DNA of 64,000 nucleotides from Bog-473 sp963850095. Its GTDB lineage: Bacteria > Actinomycetota > Acidimicrobiia > Acidimicrobiales > RAAP-2. The notes under the pieces were generated by a model that worked only from the letters and a program-made list of their open reading frames with translations, ran no database searches and had not been told where the DNA came from. The number at the start of each line of letters is the position of its first letter. Within the stretch, counting starts at the first letter, position 1. The DNA lies in NCBI GenBank assembly GCA_963850095.1, contig CAWKJX010000008.1:186001-250000 (forward strand), read 5' to 3'. Positions 9,138 through 18,266 of the stretch are shown one piece after another. The position numbers were made by a program, and so were the translations under genes.

Positions 9138-9790
9138 GCGGGGAGCCTCGGCCCCCGCCCCGGCCCGCGCCCCTCGATCGCGACGTCCGCGCCTTCGAGA
9201 AACGGGCGTCGACCTACGACACCGGGTGGCGCGGGCGCCTGCACCGCGACATCGCCACGGCCACGGCCGACGTCGTTCTCGCCCTCCAGCCGCCCCGCCG
9301 CCTCCTCGACGTCGGCTGCGGGACGGGAATGCTCCTCGGCCTCCTGGCCGGGCGGCTCCGCGACACGGAAGCCCTGTGCGGCATCGACGCAGCGGAAACG
9401 ATGGTCAAGGCGGCGACGGCGACGCGGCGCGATCCCCGTCTCCGTTTCGCCGTGGGCGTGGCCGAGGCGCTGCCGTATCGCGACGCATCGTTCGACCTTG
9501 TGGTCAGCACGACGTCGTTCGACCACTGGCGCGATCAGCGGGCCGGTTTGGCCGAGTGCCACCGGGTCCTCGCTGCGGGCGGCCATCTGGTGCTGACCGA
9601 CCTCTTCTCCCGCTGGCTCGCCCCGACCCTGCTCGGCTCCCGCCGCGCCAAGTGCCGCACCCGCAACCGGGCCGCCGTCGTGTTGCACGAGGTCGGGCTG
9701 CGCCACGAGTCCTGGCACGCGGTCATGCCGCTCGTCGGCACGGTGGTGGCCACCAAGGGCGGCGCGTCGTCGGCCGTGCCGACGCCTTGA
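9134..9790 (+). CDS. Class I SAM-dependent methyltransferase
   Basis: A 218-residue methyltransferase. Motif I is L-L-D-V-G-C-G-T-G-M-L-L-G-L, the acidic strand follows as L-C-G-I-D-A-A, and motif IV-like F-D-L-V-V-S-T-T-S-F-D-H-W comes next, then R-V-L-A-A-G-G-H-L-V-L-T-D. The GTG at 9134 overlaps the permease stop, implying co-translation with the exporter. Its substrate, small molecule or otherwise, is unknown. The close coupling raises the possibility that it modifies or protects against the exported compound, but that is inference only. Confidence 0.85.
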   Translation: MSGEPRPPPRPAPLDRDVRAFEKRASTYDTGWRGRLHRDIATATADVVLALQPPRRLLDVGCGTGMLLGLLAGRLRDTEALCGIDAAETMVKAATATRRDPRLRFAVGVAEALPYRDASFDLVVSTTSFDHWRDQRAGLAECHRVLAAGGHLVLTDLFSRWLAPTLLGSRRAKCRTRNRAAVVLHEVGLRHESWHAVMPLVGTVVATKGGASSAVPTP

Positions 9791-9799
9791 GGTCGATCG

Positions 9800-11806
9800 C
9801 TAGCCGGCGGGGCGCAGCACCCGGCGGTGCTGGAGGAAGTCGACCAGCACGTAGCCGCCCAGGGCGTCGGGGGTGGTGTAGAAGGTGCGGCCGCCGTTGA
9901 CCCGGGCGATCTGCTCCACGAAGGGGTAGTGGGTGCGCTGGAGGTCCAGCGCGAACGTGTTGATGACAATGCCCGCCCGCGTGCAGCGGATGACTTCGGC
10001 CATGGTGCGACGCAGGGTCTCGGGCACCGGTGGGTAGTTGAAGAAGACCTCGCCGTAGTCGTCGACATGCGCCGTCGGCTCACCGTCGGTGACCACAATT
10101 ATCTGCTTGGTCCCGTGCTGGTGGGCCAGCATGCGCCGCGACAGCGCCAGCGCGTGCTGCAGGTTGGTGCCGTAGACGTAGTCCCACATGGCCGTGGGCA
10201 CCTCGTCGGGCCGGATTTCCCGGGCCACCTCGGAGAAGCCGACGATGCCCAGGTAGTCGCGTGGGAACTTCGACGAAATCAAGGTCTGCAGCGCCATGGC
10301 CATGCGTTTGGCGGGGACGAAGTTGTCGCGCATCGGCATGGACATGGACAGGTCGACGCAGAGCACCGTGGCCGAACGCGACAGCGCCTCGACCTCGACC
10401 ACCTCGAAGTCCTCGGGCTTGAGACGCACCGGGACGCCCGAGCCACCACGGCGCACCGCATTGTGCACCGTGGTCGAGAGATGCAGGTTCAGCGGGTCGC
10501 CGTACTCGTAGGCCTTGGTCGTCTCCTCGCGGTCGTGCCCGGCGCCCGTGCGCACGGCCGAATGGTCGCCGATGCGGTCCTTGTTGATCTGTCCGAAGAG
10601 ATCGGTCAGCGCCTTCTGGCCGAGGCGCCGCACGCCCAGCGGGGTCAGCTCAATGCGCCCGCCCTGCTGCTCGATCAACCCGGCGTCGGCCAGCGACTTG
10701 GTCAGGTTGGCCAGGCGGTCGAGCGCCCGGGCGGCGTCCTCGCCCATGTGGTTCCTGACCTGGTCCAGGTCGATCTCGCCCAGGGCGGCGGGGCTCGAGG
10801 CGGACTGGAGCACCTCCTCCATGCGGTCGAGCTGGCTCAGCTGCGTCGCCAGGTCGGTGGCCCGGTTGACCCGCATCGGGCCCTCGCCGTTGAAGTCGTA
10901 GCTCTGCTGCCAGCCGGCCTCGGGGAAGGCGCGCTGGAGGTTCTGGGAGAGGCGCTCGACCTGCCAGCGCAGGTCCATGTCCTCGAGCACCGCCTCCATG
11001 AGCTGGCTCAGCTGGGCCCGCTGCTCGGGGGAGAGCGAGTTCCACACCGCCTGGGCGGCCGCCATGCGCTCGGCCAGCTGCTCGAGCAGCTCGTCGAGCG
11101 TCTCGGGGTTGCCGGGGAACATGTCGCCGAACTTCTCCATGAAGTCCCCGAAGCTGGGGTCGATGTCCTCGCCGGCCTCGCGCTGCTCGAGCATTTTGTT
11201 GAGGGCGTCGTAGGCATCGCTCATGCGCTGCATCTGCTCGGGGCTCATGTTGGACAGGGCGTCGGAGGCACCCTCGAAGAAGGTGTCGGCCATTTCGCGC
11301 CGCAATTCCTCGACCAGCTCCTCGAAGCGCTCCCGCGCCTCGCTCGAGACGAAGTCGTAGTGCTGCAGCGAGCTGATGCGGCCGGCCGGGTCGTCGGGCT
11401 GGAGGTCGAGGGCCATGCGGCGCTCGGTGGCCACGTCGTCGGTCACCTCGGTGCGGCGCTGGTCTTCGCTGGCGCGGGCGTCCTCGACCAGCTCGTCGAT
11501 GGCGGCGCGCTCGTCCTGCTCAATTTCGTCGAGCTGGCGCGTCAGCTCTGCCATGCGGCCGTCGGGGTCGCCCTCGGCCAGCATTTCGGCCCGGCGCCGC
11601 CGCAGCTGGTCGAGCAGATCGCGCAGCCCGGCCACCTGCTCGCCGTCGGCCGTGCGGAAACCCGAGCGCAGCAGCCGGCGCAGCGCGTCGTCGAGGTCGC
11701 CGCCGGCCAGCAGGTCGTCGGTCAGGCCGGCCAGCAGGTCGTCGGGGTCGAGGTCGGAGAAGGCCTGGGTACCGTCCCATTCCGAGTAGTCGTAGCTGAC
11801 GCTCAC
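9800..11806 (-). CDS. VWA-domain protein partner of MoxR-like ATPase
   Basis: The 668-residue protein has a long charged, helical N-terminal two-thirds and a C-terminal von Willebrand A domain. Its MIDAS motif is D-L-S-M-S-M near residue 485, followed by I-I-V-V-T-D-G-E-P-T. It lies 21 bp downstream of a magnesium-chelatase-like AAA+ ATPase and is surely co-transcribed. Such pairs (mycobacterial Rv0958/Rv0959 are close in layout) are thought to act as metal-loading or complex-assembly chaperones. No signal peptide is seen. The client is unknown, and no obvious metal-enzyme gene is adjacent. Confidence 0.88.
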   Translation of the reverse strand: MSVSYDYSEWDGTQAFSDLDPDDLLAGLTDDLLAGGDLDDALRRLLRSGFRTADGEQVAGLRDLLDQLRRRRAEMLAEGDPDGRMAELTRQLDEIEQDERAAIDELVEDARASEDQRRTEVTDDVATERRMALDLQPDDPAGRISSLQHYDFVSSEARERFEELVEELRREMADTFFEGASDALSNMSPEQMQRMSDAYDALNKMLEQREAGEDIDPSFGDFMEKFGDMFPGNPETLDELLEQLAERMAAAQAVWNSLSPEQRAQLSQLMEAVLEDMDLRWQVERLSQNLQRAFPEAGWQQSYDFNGEGPMRVNRATDLATQLSQLDRMEEVLQSASSPAALGEIDLDQVRNHMGEDAARALDRLANLTKSLADAGLIEQQGGRIELTPLGVRRLGQKALTDLFGQINKDRIGDHSAVRTGAGHDREETTKAYEYGDPLNLHLSTTVHNAVRRGGSGVPVRLKPEDFEVVEVEALSRSATVLCVDLSMSMPMRDNFVPAKRMAMALQTLISSKFPRDYLGIVGFSEVAREIRPDEVPTAMWDYVYGTNLQHALALSRRMLAHQHGTKQIIVVTDGEPTAHVDDYGEVFFNYPPVPETLRRTMAEVIRCTRAGIVINTFALDLQRTHYPFVEQIARVNGGRTFYTTPDALGGYVLVDFLQHRRVLRPAG

Positions 11807-11827
11807 CGTGGCACCCCTGTCCTTCTC

Positions 11828-13306
11828 CTACTTACGCCCGCGGTAGAGGGCGCGGGCGCCCGAGGCGTCCTTGTTGAGCCGCTTGGTCAGGTGCAGTCCT
11901 TCGAGGAGGAACTCCATGGCGCTGGCCATGAGCGCAGGCGACTCGGAGTCGGCCGCCTCGGGGCCGGCCAGCTTGCGCGTCGCCGGCTCGAGCTCGGGGA
12001 TGTCGGCCAGCACGGCCAGGTAGGCCGACGAGGGCAGGTCGTCGCCCACGTGCACCACGACCTGGTCGTGGAAGGCGGCGACGATCGACTGCGGGTCGTC
12101 GAGGGTGACGCGGCGCCGGAAGACCGACAGCGTGGCGGCGGCCACCAGCTGGGCCACCACCTCGTCCTCGTGTCCTTCCTCCATGGCCTCGACCTCGATC
12201 TTCCCCTGGGTCGAAGGCACGAGCGCCGCCAGATCGCTGACGCGGGGCACCGCCACGGGCTCACCCGTGCGCAGGGCGCGGCGCACGGCGGAGGCCACCA
12301 GCGTCTCGTAGTTGGCGATGGAGAGGCGGACCGACACCCCGCTGCGCTGGTTCAGGTGGGTGCTGCGCCGGGCCAGCTGGGAGACCTCGGCGATCACTTC
12401 TTTCATGAAGGGGGGCACGCTCACCGGCACGCCCGCCGTGGGCAGTTCCGCCTCCTGCTCCATGATCTTGACTTCGGTGTGGGTCTCGAACGGGTAGTGC
12501 GTGCGGATCTGCGCCCCGAAGCGGTCCTTGAGCGGGGTGATGATGCGGCCGCGGTTGGTGTAGTCCTCCGGGTTGGCCGTGGCCACCAGCATGATGTCGA
12601 GGGGCAGGCGGATGCGGTGGCCCCGGATCTGCACGTCGCGCTCCTCGAGAATGTTGAGCAGCCCGACCTGGATGCGCTCGGAGAGGTCGGGCAGCTCGTT
12701 TATGGCGAAGATGCCGCGGTTGACGCGCGGGATGAGGCCGTAGTGGAGCGCCAGCTCGTCACTCAGGTAGCGGCCCTCGGCGATTTTGATGGGGTCCACC
12801 TCACCGATGAGGTCGGCCATGGAGGTGTCGGGGGTGGCCAGCTTCTCCCCGTAGCGCTGGGAGCGGTGGGCCCAGTCGATCGGCGTGGCGTCGCCCAGCT
12901 CCTCGACCCGGTCGATGGCGAACCGCGAGACCGGGTGGTACGGGTCGTCGTTGATTTCCGAACCGCCGACGATGGGCAACCACTCGTCGAGCAGGCCGAC
13001 GAGGGAGCGGATGACGCGGCTCTTGGCCTGGCCGCGCTCGCCCAGGAGGATCATGTCGTGGCCGGCCAGGATGGCGTTCTCGAGCTGCGGGATCACCGTC
13101 TCCTCGAAGCCCATGACCCCAGGCACGACCGAGGTGCCCGACGCTATGGCCTTGGCCGTATTGCGACGCATCTCCTCGGCCACGGAGACCGACTCCCAGC
13201 CGCTGGCGCGCAGGTCGGCCAACGAGGTGGGGAGGTCCGACGGGTGCTTCAGGCCGGCCGGGTCGGGCGTGGCGGAGGGATCGAAGTGCGAAGAAGGGCC
13301 GTCCAT
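11828..13306 (-). CDS. Magnesium chelatase I-like / MoxR-type AAA+ ATPase
   Basis: A 492-residue AAA+ protein. Walker A is G-E-R-G-Q-A-K-S (residues 89-96). The Walker B region reads G-I-F-A-I-N-E-L-P-D-L, with Asn in place of the usual Asp before Glu, a substitution I recall as common in this subfamily. The sensor region is A-T-A-N-P-E-D-Y-T-N-R-G-R and the Arg-finger region P-L-K-D-R-F-G. It is the first gene of a two-gene operon with the VWA protein downstream. The predicted role is ATP-driven remodelling of a client presented by the VWA partner. Confidence 0.9.
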   Translation of the reverse strand: MDGPSSHFDPSATPDPAGLKHPSDLPTSLADLRASGWESVSVAEEMRRNTAKAIASGTSVVPGVMGFEETVIPQLENAILAGHDMILLGERGQAKSRVIRSLVGLLDEWLPIVGGSEINDDPYHPVSRFAIDRVEELGDATPIDWAHRSQRYGEKLATPDTSMADLIGEVDPIKIAEGRYLSDELALHYGLIPRVNRGIFAINELPDLSERIQVGLLNILEERDVQIRGHRIRLPLDIMLVATANPEDYTNRGRIITPLKDRFGAQIRTHYPFETHTEVKIMEQEAELPTAGVPVSVPPFMKEVIAEVSQLARRSTHLNQRSGVSVRLSIANYETLVASAVRRALRTGEPVAVPRVSDLAALVPSTQGKIEVEAMEEGHEDEVVAQLVAAATLSVFRRRVTLDDPQSIVAAFHDQVVVHVGDDLPSSAYLAVLADIPELEPATRKLAGPEAADSESPALMASAMEFLLEGLHLTKRLNKDASGARALYRGRK

Positions 13307-13648
13307 GGACGAAGCCTACGCCCGAAGGCTCTGAGCAGGCGCGGCCGGGCTGGGGGCTACGCCCGTGTCATCGCCACCCCGGAACGGGGCGGATCGGTGG
13401 GCCGGCGCCGACGACGCACGTCTCGGGGCGACAGGGTTCTCGTCCCACCCGACAGAGCGGGGGCCGGGAAGCCGGACGTCCCGCGCCGCCACGACGAACC
13501 CATCGGGAGCGGAGTCGCACCAGCCCACGGTGGTGAACGGTCGGCCCGGGATCCGGGTTGTGCAGGGCCGCGTCGAGGATCGCGACGTCGGGACCGGCCG
13601 CCGCCACCGCCGGCATGGGCGCCGCCTAAACGTACCGGTTAAGCGTTT
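13307..13648. other. 342-bp spacer with no assignable gene
   Basis: The spacer lies between the AAA+ ATPase and LysR genes. Two overlapping minus-strand open frames are present (13316-13528 and 13368-13616). The second begins M-P-A-V-A-A-A-G-P-D-V-A-I-L-D-A-A-L-H. Neither has a ribosome site or recognisable domain. A frameshifted small gene is possible but not supported. Confidence 0.5.
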
Positions 13649-14632
13649 TCACGCAGGCGTCCCGGCCCTCGGACCCGAGCCAGAACCAGAACCCGCACCC
13701 GCCTGCCCGACCTGTCCCACCTGCCCCACCTGCCCCAACCGCCCCGGCGCCACCGCATGCCGCGCCACCAACTGGTCGGCCAGCGCCCGGGCCGGCCGCG
13801 CCAGCGCCCGGTCGCCCCGCTGGGCCAGGGCCACGGTCCGCCGCAGGCCGGGCGCCGAGAAGGGCACCCCGACCAGCGAGCCGTCACCGGGCAACGCGAT
13901 CGCCGGCACCACGGCCGCCCCCAGGCCGGCCGCGACGAAGGCCAGCACCCCGGCCATTTCGCCGCCCTCGCTCACCAGGCGGGGCGACACCCCGGCCGCG
14001 GCGCACGCGTCGAGGGTGACCGCTCGCAGGTCGTAGCCCTCGCGGAACATCACCAGGTCCAGTCCGTCGAGGTCGCGCACCCCCACCCGGCGGCGCCCGG
14101 CCAGCGCCGACCCGGGCGCCGTGGCCAGCACCAGCGGGTCGTCGAACAGGGGCACCGTCACCACGAGCGGATCGGTCACCGGCTCCACCACCAGGGCCAG
14201 GTCGACCTCGCCCGCCGCCACCTGGGGCACCAGCTGGTGCGAGCCCGCCTCCACCACCGACAGGTCGATGCCCGGGTGCGACGCATGGAACGACACCAAC
14301 GCCGGCGCCAGGAGCGACGTCACCAGGCTCGGCGTGGCCCCCACGGCCACGCGGCCCCGCACCATGCCCGACAGCGCCCGCGCCTCGGCGCCGGTCGCCT
14401 CCACGTCGGCCAGCACCCGTTGCATGAAAGGCAGCAGCGCCGAGCCGTCCGGCGTGAGCGTCACCCGGCCCTGGCCCGGGCCCCGGTTGAACAACACCAC
14501 GCCCAGCTCGTGCTCGAGCAGGCGCACCTGACGTGAGAGGGACGGTTGGGCCAGGTGCAGGCGATCGGCCGCCCGGGTGAAGCTCTGCTCTTCGGCCACG
14601 GCCAGCGCGTACGCCAGCTGGTGGAGCTGCAT
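13649..14632 (-). CDS. LysR-family transcriptional regulator
   Basis: A 327-residue LysR regulator. The N-terminal winged helix reads Q-L-A-Y-A-L-A-V-A-E-E-Q-S-F-T-R-A-A and then L-A-Q-P-S-L-S-R-Q-V-R-L-L-E. The effector domain runs from about residue 90 to 290. The C-terminus carries an unusual repetitive tail (G-Q-V-G-Q-V-G-Q-V-G-Q, then Gly/Ser alternation) encoded by a direct 9-bp repeat. It is divergent from sdhCAB with a 164-bp intergenic region, so it likely controls the succinate dehydrogenase operon and itself. The inducer is unknown. Confidence 0.92.
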   Translation of the reverse strand: MQLHQLAYALAVAEEQSFTRAADRLHLAQPSLSRQVRLLEHELGVVLFNRGPGQGRVTLTPDGSALLPFMQRVLADVEATGAEARALSGMVRGRVAVGATPSLVTSLLAPALVSFHASHPGIDLSVVEAGSHQLVPQVAAGEVDLALVVEPVTDPLVVTVPLFDDPLVLATAPGSALAGRRRVGVRDLDGLDLVMFREGYDLRAVTLDACAAAGVSPRLVSEGGEMAGVLAFVAAGLGAAVVPAIALPGDGSLVGVPFSAPGLRRTVALAQRGDRALARPARALADQLVARHAVAPGRLGQVGQVGQVGQAGAGSGSGSGPRAGTPA

Positions 14633-14796
14633 CGTTTAAGAGCTTATCGCTCTGATTTTCATGCTGTTTATGTCTTTGACGTGCCGAACGGAGCGGCCGT
14701 ACATTCTCAGCCACCGGTCGGCGCAACTTGCGCCGGGCCCGGCGTGGCCTGATGATTTGGCGGCCGCGGCCCTGGGCCGGGCCTGAGGAGGTGCGA

Positions 14797-15621
14797 GTGA
14801 CGACGACGGCCGAGAGTCCGACCGCCACGGCGGTCGCCATCGGGACACGGGGCGGGCCGGACAAGCCCACGCTGCGCAACGACTTCTGGTGGGTGGAACC
14901 GGTGGTCACGGTGGCGGTGCTGACCGCCTTCGTCGTCTACTCGACCTGGGCCGCCTTCGTCGGCAAGAACTACTACGCCGGGCCCAGCCTGCACCGCGAC
15001 CTGATCTCGCCCTTCTACTCCCCTTGTATCGCCAACAGCTGCGTCCCGGGCAGCCACACCTTCGGCACCCTGCCCTTCTGGAACTACTCGCCGGCGCTGC
15101 TCATCCTCATCTTCCCGCTCGGCTTCCGCCTCACCTGCTACTACTACCGCAAGGCCTACTACCGCTCCTTCTGGTGGTCGCCGCCGGCCTGCGGCGTGGC
15201 CGACGCGCACGGCAGCTACAGCGGCGAGACGCGCTTCCCGCTGATCCTCCAGAACATCCACCGCTACTTCTTCTGGATCCTCCTCCTCTTCAACTGCGTC
15301 CTGACCTACGACGCCATCCTCGCCTTCCGCCAGCCCGGCCTGGGCATCGGCGTCAGTGTCGGCACGGTCGTGCTGTGCGCCAACGCCGCCTTCTTGTGGC
15401 TCTACTCGCTGTCGTGCCACGCCTGCCGCCACTTCTGCGGCGGCCAGGTCAAGTCGTTCGCCAAGCACCCCACCCGCTACAAGCTCTGGAAGTTCGTCAC
15501 CCCGCTCAACGCCCGCCACATGCGCTTCGCCTGGATCAGCCTCTTCGGCGTGGCCCTGTGCGACCTCTATGTGCGCCTGGTGGCCAGTGGGACCATCCAC
15601 GACCCCGGCTTCCACTTCTAG
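14797..15621 (+). CDS. sdhC: Succinate dehydrogenase membrane anchor subunit (Sdh1-type SdhC)
   Basis: The 274-residue polytopic membrane protein has about five hydrophobic segments and is first in a three-gene sdh operon. Size and order match the mycobacterial Sdh1 operon (Rv0249c-Rv0248c-Rv0247c). A Cys/His cluster C207-H208-x-C210-x-H212-x-C214-G-G lies at the end of one membrane helix. Mycobacterial Sdh1 is reported to hold a membrane-embedded Rieske-type [2Fe-2S] cluster, and these residues are candidate ligands (inference). GTG at 14797 is chosen for the GAGGAG seven bases upstream. It should pass electrons from SdhB to the quinone pool. Confidence 0.85.
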   Translation: MTTTAESPTATAVAIGTRGGPDKPTLRNDFWWVEPVVTVAVLTAFVVYSTWAAFVGKNYYAGPSLHRDLISPFYSPCIANSCVPGSHTFGTLPFWNYSPALLILIFPLGFRLTCYYYRKAYYRSFWWSPPACGVADAHGSYSGETRFPLILQNIHRYFFWILLLFNCVLTYDAILAFRQPGLGIGVSVGTVVLCANAAFLWLYSLSCHACRHFCGGQVKSFAKHPTRYKLWKFVTPLNARHMRFAWISLFGVALCDLYVRLVASGTIHDPGFHF

Positions 15622-15641
15622 GCCACCGGGAGAGCACGGAC

Positions 15642-17456
15642 ATGGCCGACTACGAGACCTACGACTACGACGTCATCATCATCGGCGCCGGCGGCTCCGG
15701 GTTGCGGGCCGCCATAGAAGCCAAGGAGCGCGGCCTGCGGGTGGCGGTCGTCTGCAAGTCGCTGCTGGGCAAGGCGCACACCGTCATGGCCGAGGGCGGC
15801 ATGGCGGCGGCCATGGGCCACGTCTGGGCCGAGGACAACTGGCAGGTCCACTTCCGCGACACCATGCGCGGCGGCAAAATGCTCAACAACTGGCGCATGG
15901 CCCAGATCCACGCCATGGAGGCACCCGACCGGGTCTTCGAGCTCGAGCGCTGGGGGGCGCTGTTCGACCGCACGAAGGACGGCCGCATCACCCAGCGCGA
16001 CTTCGGCGGCCACCGCTACGCCCGGCTGGCCCACGTGGGCGACCGCACCGGGCTCGAGCTCATCCGCACCCTGCAGCAGAAGGTGGTCTCCATGGGGACC
16101 GACGTGTTCATGGAGTGCAAAATCCTGCGTCTGCTGCCCGATGCCGAGGGGCGCATCTCCGGCGCCGTGGGCTACATGCGGCCGACCGGTGAAATGGTCC
16201 TCTTCACCGCCAAGGCCTTCGTGCTCGCCACCGGGTCCATCGGCAAGGCGTGGAAGTACACCTCCAACTCGTGGGAGTCGGTCGGTGACGGCCACGCCAT
16301 GGCCATCTGGGCCGGCGCCGACGTGATCGACATGGAGTGCGTGCAGTTCCACCCGACGGGCATGGTGTGGCCGCTGTCGGTGCGCGGCATCCTCGTCACC
16401 GAGGGCGTGCGCGGCGACGGCGGCGTGCTGCGCAACTCCGAGGGCACGCGCTTCATGTTCAACTACGTGGCCGACATGTTCCGGGCCGAGACGGCGGACA
16501 CCGAAGAAGAGGCCGACGCCTGGTACGACGACCACATCAACTACCGGCGCACGCCCGACCTCCTCCCCCGCGACGAGGTGGCCCGGGCCATCAACTCCGA
16601 GGTGAAGGCGGGACGGGGCACTCCGCACGGCGGCGTCTACCTCGACATCGCCTCGCGGCGCACGCCCGAGTACATAAAGCGCCGGCTCCCCTCCATGTAC
16701 CACCAGTTCATGGAGCTGGCCGGCGTCGACATCACCGCCGAGGCCATGGAGGTCGGGCCGACGTGCCACTACATGATGGGCGGAGTGCGCGTCGACGCCG
16801 AGACGCAGGCCGCCACCGTGCCGGGGCTCTTCGCCATCGGCGAGGTCTCGGGTGGCATGCACGGGGCGAACCGGCTCGGCGGCAACTCGCTCTCGGACCT
16901 CATCGTCTTCGGGCGCCGGGCCGGCATCGGTGCGGCCGAGTTCGCCGAGGCCCGGTCCGGCCTGCCGGGCGTCGACGCCGCCGCGGTCGCCTCGGTGATC
17001 GACGAAGCGTTCGCGCCCTTCGGGCGTGAGGACGGGTACAACCCCTACAGCGTCCACGAGGAGCTGCAGGAGACCATGCAGGCGTTGGTGGGCATTATCC
17101 GCACCGGCCCCGAGCTCGAGGAGGCGCTGGCCAAGCTCGAGGATCTCAAGCAGCAGACGGCCAAGGTGCAGGTCAAGGGCGGCCGGGCCTACAACCCGGG
17201 CTGGAACCTGGCCACCGACTTGCCGTCCATGATCACCACGTCCATCGCCGTCGCCCAGGGCGCGCTCAACCGCAGGGAATCGAGGGGCGGCCACACCCGG
17301 GAGGACTACCCGGGTCCCGACCCCGAAATGGGCAAGGTCAACTTCGTGCAGCACCAGACCGGCGAGCGCGGCTACCTGGCGCCGATCGCCATTGCGCCCG
17401 AGCCGCTCCCGGTCATGCCGCCCGAGCTGCAGGCACTCTTCGAGGAGGGACACTGA
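15642..17456 (+). CDS. sdhA: Succinate dehydrogenase flavoprotein subunit
   Basis: The 604-residue flavoprotein opens with the FAD dinucleotide fold Y-D-V-I-I-I-G-A-G-G-S-G-L-R-A-A. Further family motifs are H-T-V-M-A-E-G-G-M-A-A-A, E-C-V-Q-F-H-P-T-G-M and the active-site region G-G-V-R-V-D and H-G-A-N-R-L-G-G-N-S-L. It oxidises succinate to fumarate (or the reverse) in the TCA cycle and forms a complex with SdhB and the membrane anchor. The ATG at 15642 follows sdhC by 20 bp. Its stop overlaps the sdhB start as TGATG. Confidence 0.97.
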   Translation: MADYETYDYDVIIIGAGGSGLRAAIEAKERGLRVAVVCKSLLGKAHTVMAEGGMAAAMGHVWAEDNWQVHFRDTMRGGKMLNNWRMAQIHAMEAPDRVFELERWGALFDRTKDGRITQRDFGGHRYARLAHVGDRTGLELIRTLQQKVVSMGTDVFMECKILRLLPDAEGRISGAVGYMRPTGEMVLFTAKAFVLATGSIGKAWKYTSNSWESVGDGHAMAIWAGADVIDMECVQFHPTGMVWPLSVRGILVTEGVRGDGGVLRNSEGTRFMFNYVADMFRAETADTEEEADAWYDDHINYRRTPDLLPRDEVARAINSEVKAGRGTPHGGVYLDIASRRTPEYIKRRLPSMYHQFMELAGVDITAEAMEVGPTCHYMMGGVRVDAETQAATVPGLFAIGEVSGGMHGANRLGGNSLSDLIVFGRRAGIGAAEFAEARSGLPGVDAAAVASVIDEAFAPFGREDGYNPYSVHEELQETMQALVGIIRTGPELEEALAKLEDLKQQTAKVQVKGGRAYNPGWNLATDLPSMITTSIAVAQGALNRRESRGGHTREDYPGPDPEMGKVNFVQHQTGERGYLAPIAIAPEPLPVMPPELQALFEEGH

Positions 17457-18232
17457 TGGCCGACGACAAGGTGGTCATGCGGGTCTGGCGCGGCGACGCC
17501 GACGGCGGCGAGTTCACCGACTACGTCATGCCCGCCGTCGAGGGCGAGGTGGTGCTCGATGTGATCCACCGCATTCAAGCCGACCCCGCGCCGGACCTGG
17601 CCTGCCGCTGGAACTGCAAGGCGGGCAAGTGCGGCTCGTGCTCGGCCGAAATCAACGGTCTGCCCCGCCTCATGTGCATGACGCGCATGGACACCCTGCC
17701 CGAGGGCGAGGCGGTGACGGTGGCGCCCATGAAGACGTTTCCCATCATCCGCGACCTCGTGACCGATGTCTCGTTCAACTACGAGGTGGCCAAGACGATC
17801 CCCGCCTTCGAGCCGGGCCCCGAGCCCGAGGGCGGCTACCGCATGCAGCAGATCGACGTCGAGCGCGGCCAGGAGTTCCGCAAGTGCATTGAGTGCTTCA
17901 TGTGCCAGGACGTCTGTCACGTCATCCGCGACCACGAGGACAACAAGCCCAAGTACGCCGGCCCGCGGTTCTTCATCCGTTTCGCCGAGCTGGAAATGCA
18001 CCCGCTCGACGTCAACGACCGCCGCGAGCTGGCCCAGCAGAGGGGCCTGGGCATGTGCAACATCACGAAATGCTGCACCGAGGTCTGCCCCGAGCACATC
18101 AAGATCACCGACAACGGCATCATCCCGATGAAGGAGCGGGTGGTCGACGCGCGCTACGACCCGGTGGCCTGGCTCGGGCGCAAGATCACCGGGCGCACGA
18201 AGAAGACCGCCGACGAGGCCGCCGCCGGCTGA
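17456..18232 (+). CDS. sdhB: Succinate dehydrogenase iron-sulfur subunit
   Basis: A 258-residue protein with three cluster motifs in order. C-R-W-N-C-K-A-G-K-C-G-S-C with a later C serves the [2Fe-2S] centre. K-C-I-E-C-F-M-C-Q-D-V-C and C-N-I-T-K-C-C-T-E-V-C-P serve the [4Fe-4S] and [3Fe-4S] centres. It carries electrons from SdhA to the membrane subunit. The ATG overlaps the sdhA stop by one base, so translation is coupled. The sequence after the last motif is a short basic tail. Confidence 0.96.
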   Translation: MADDKVVMRVWRGDADGGEFTDYVMPAVEGEVVLDVIHRIQADPAPDLACRWNCKAGKCGSCSAEINGLPRLMCMTRMDTLPEGEAVTVAPMKTFPIIRDLVTDVSFNYEVAKTIPAFEPGPEPEGGYRMQQIDVERGQEFRKCIECFMCQDVCHVIRDHEDNKPKYAGPRFFIRFAELEMHPLDVNDRRELAQQRGLGMCNITKCCTEVCPEHIKITDNGIIPMKERVVDARYDPVAWLGRKITGRTKKTADEAAAG

Positions 18233-18266
18233 GCCGGAGGAGCGGCCCCGGCCGCGCCGCGACACC

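Noticed and set aside
11828..13306. Inactive Walker B in the AAA+ ATPase because of Asn before Glu
   Set aside because: As I recall, the N-E-L-P-D-L variant is usual for this magnesium-chelatase-like subfamily, so it is not a special loss here.
9827..13642. Plus-strand open frame of 1,271 codons
   Set aside because: It is exactly antisense to the AAA+ ATPase and VWA genes; long open antisense frames are normal at this GC content, and its translation is low-complexity Val/Gly/His/Arg.
15618..17453. Minus-strand open frame of 611 codons
   Set aside because: Antisense shadow of sdhA, with no domain and no ribosome site.
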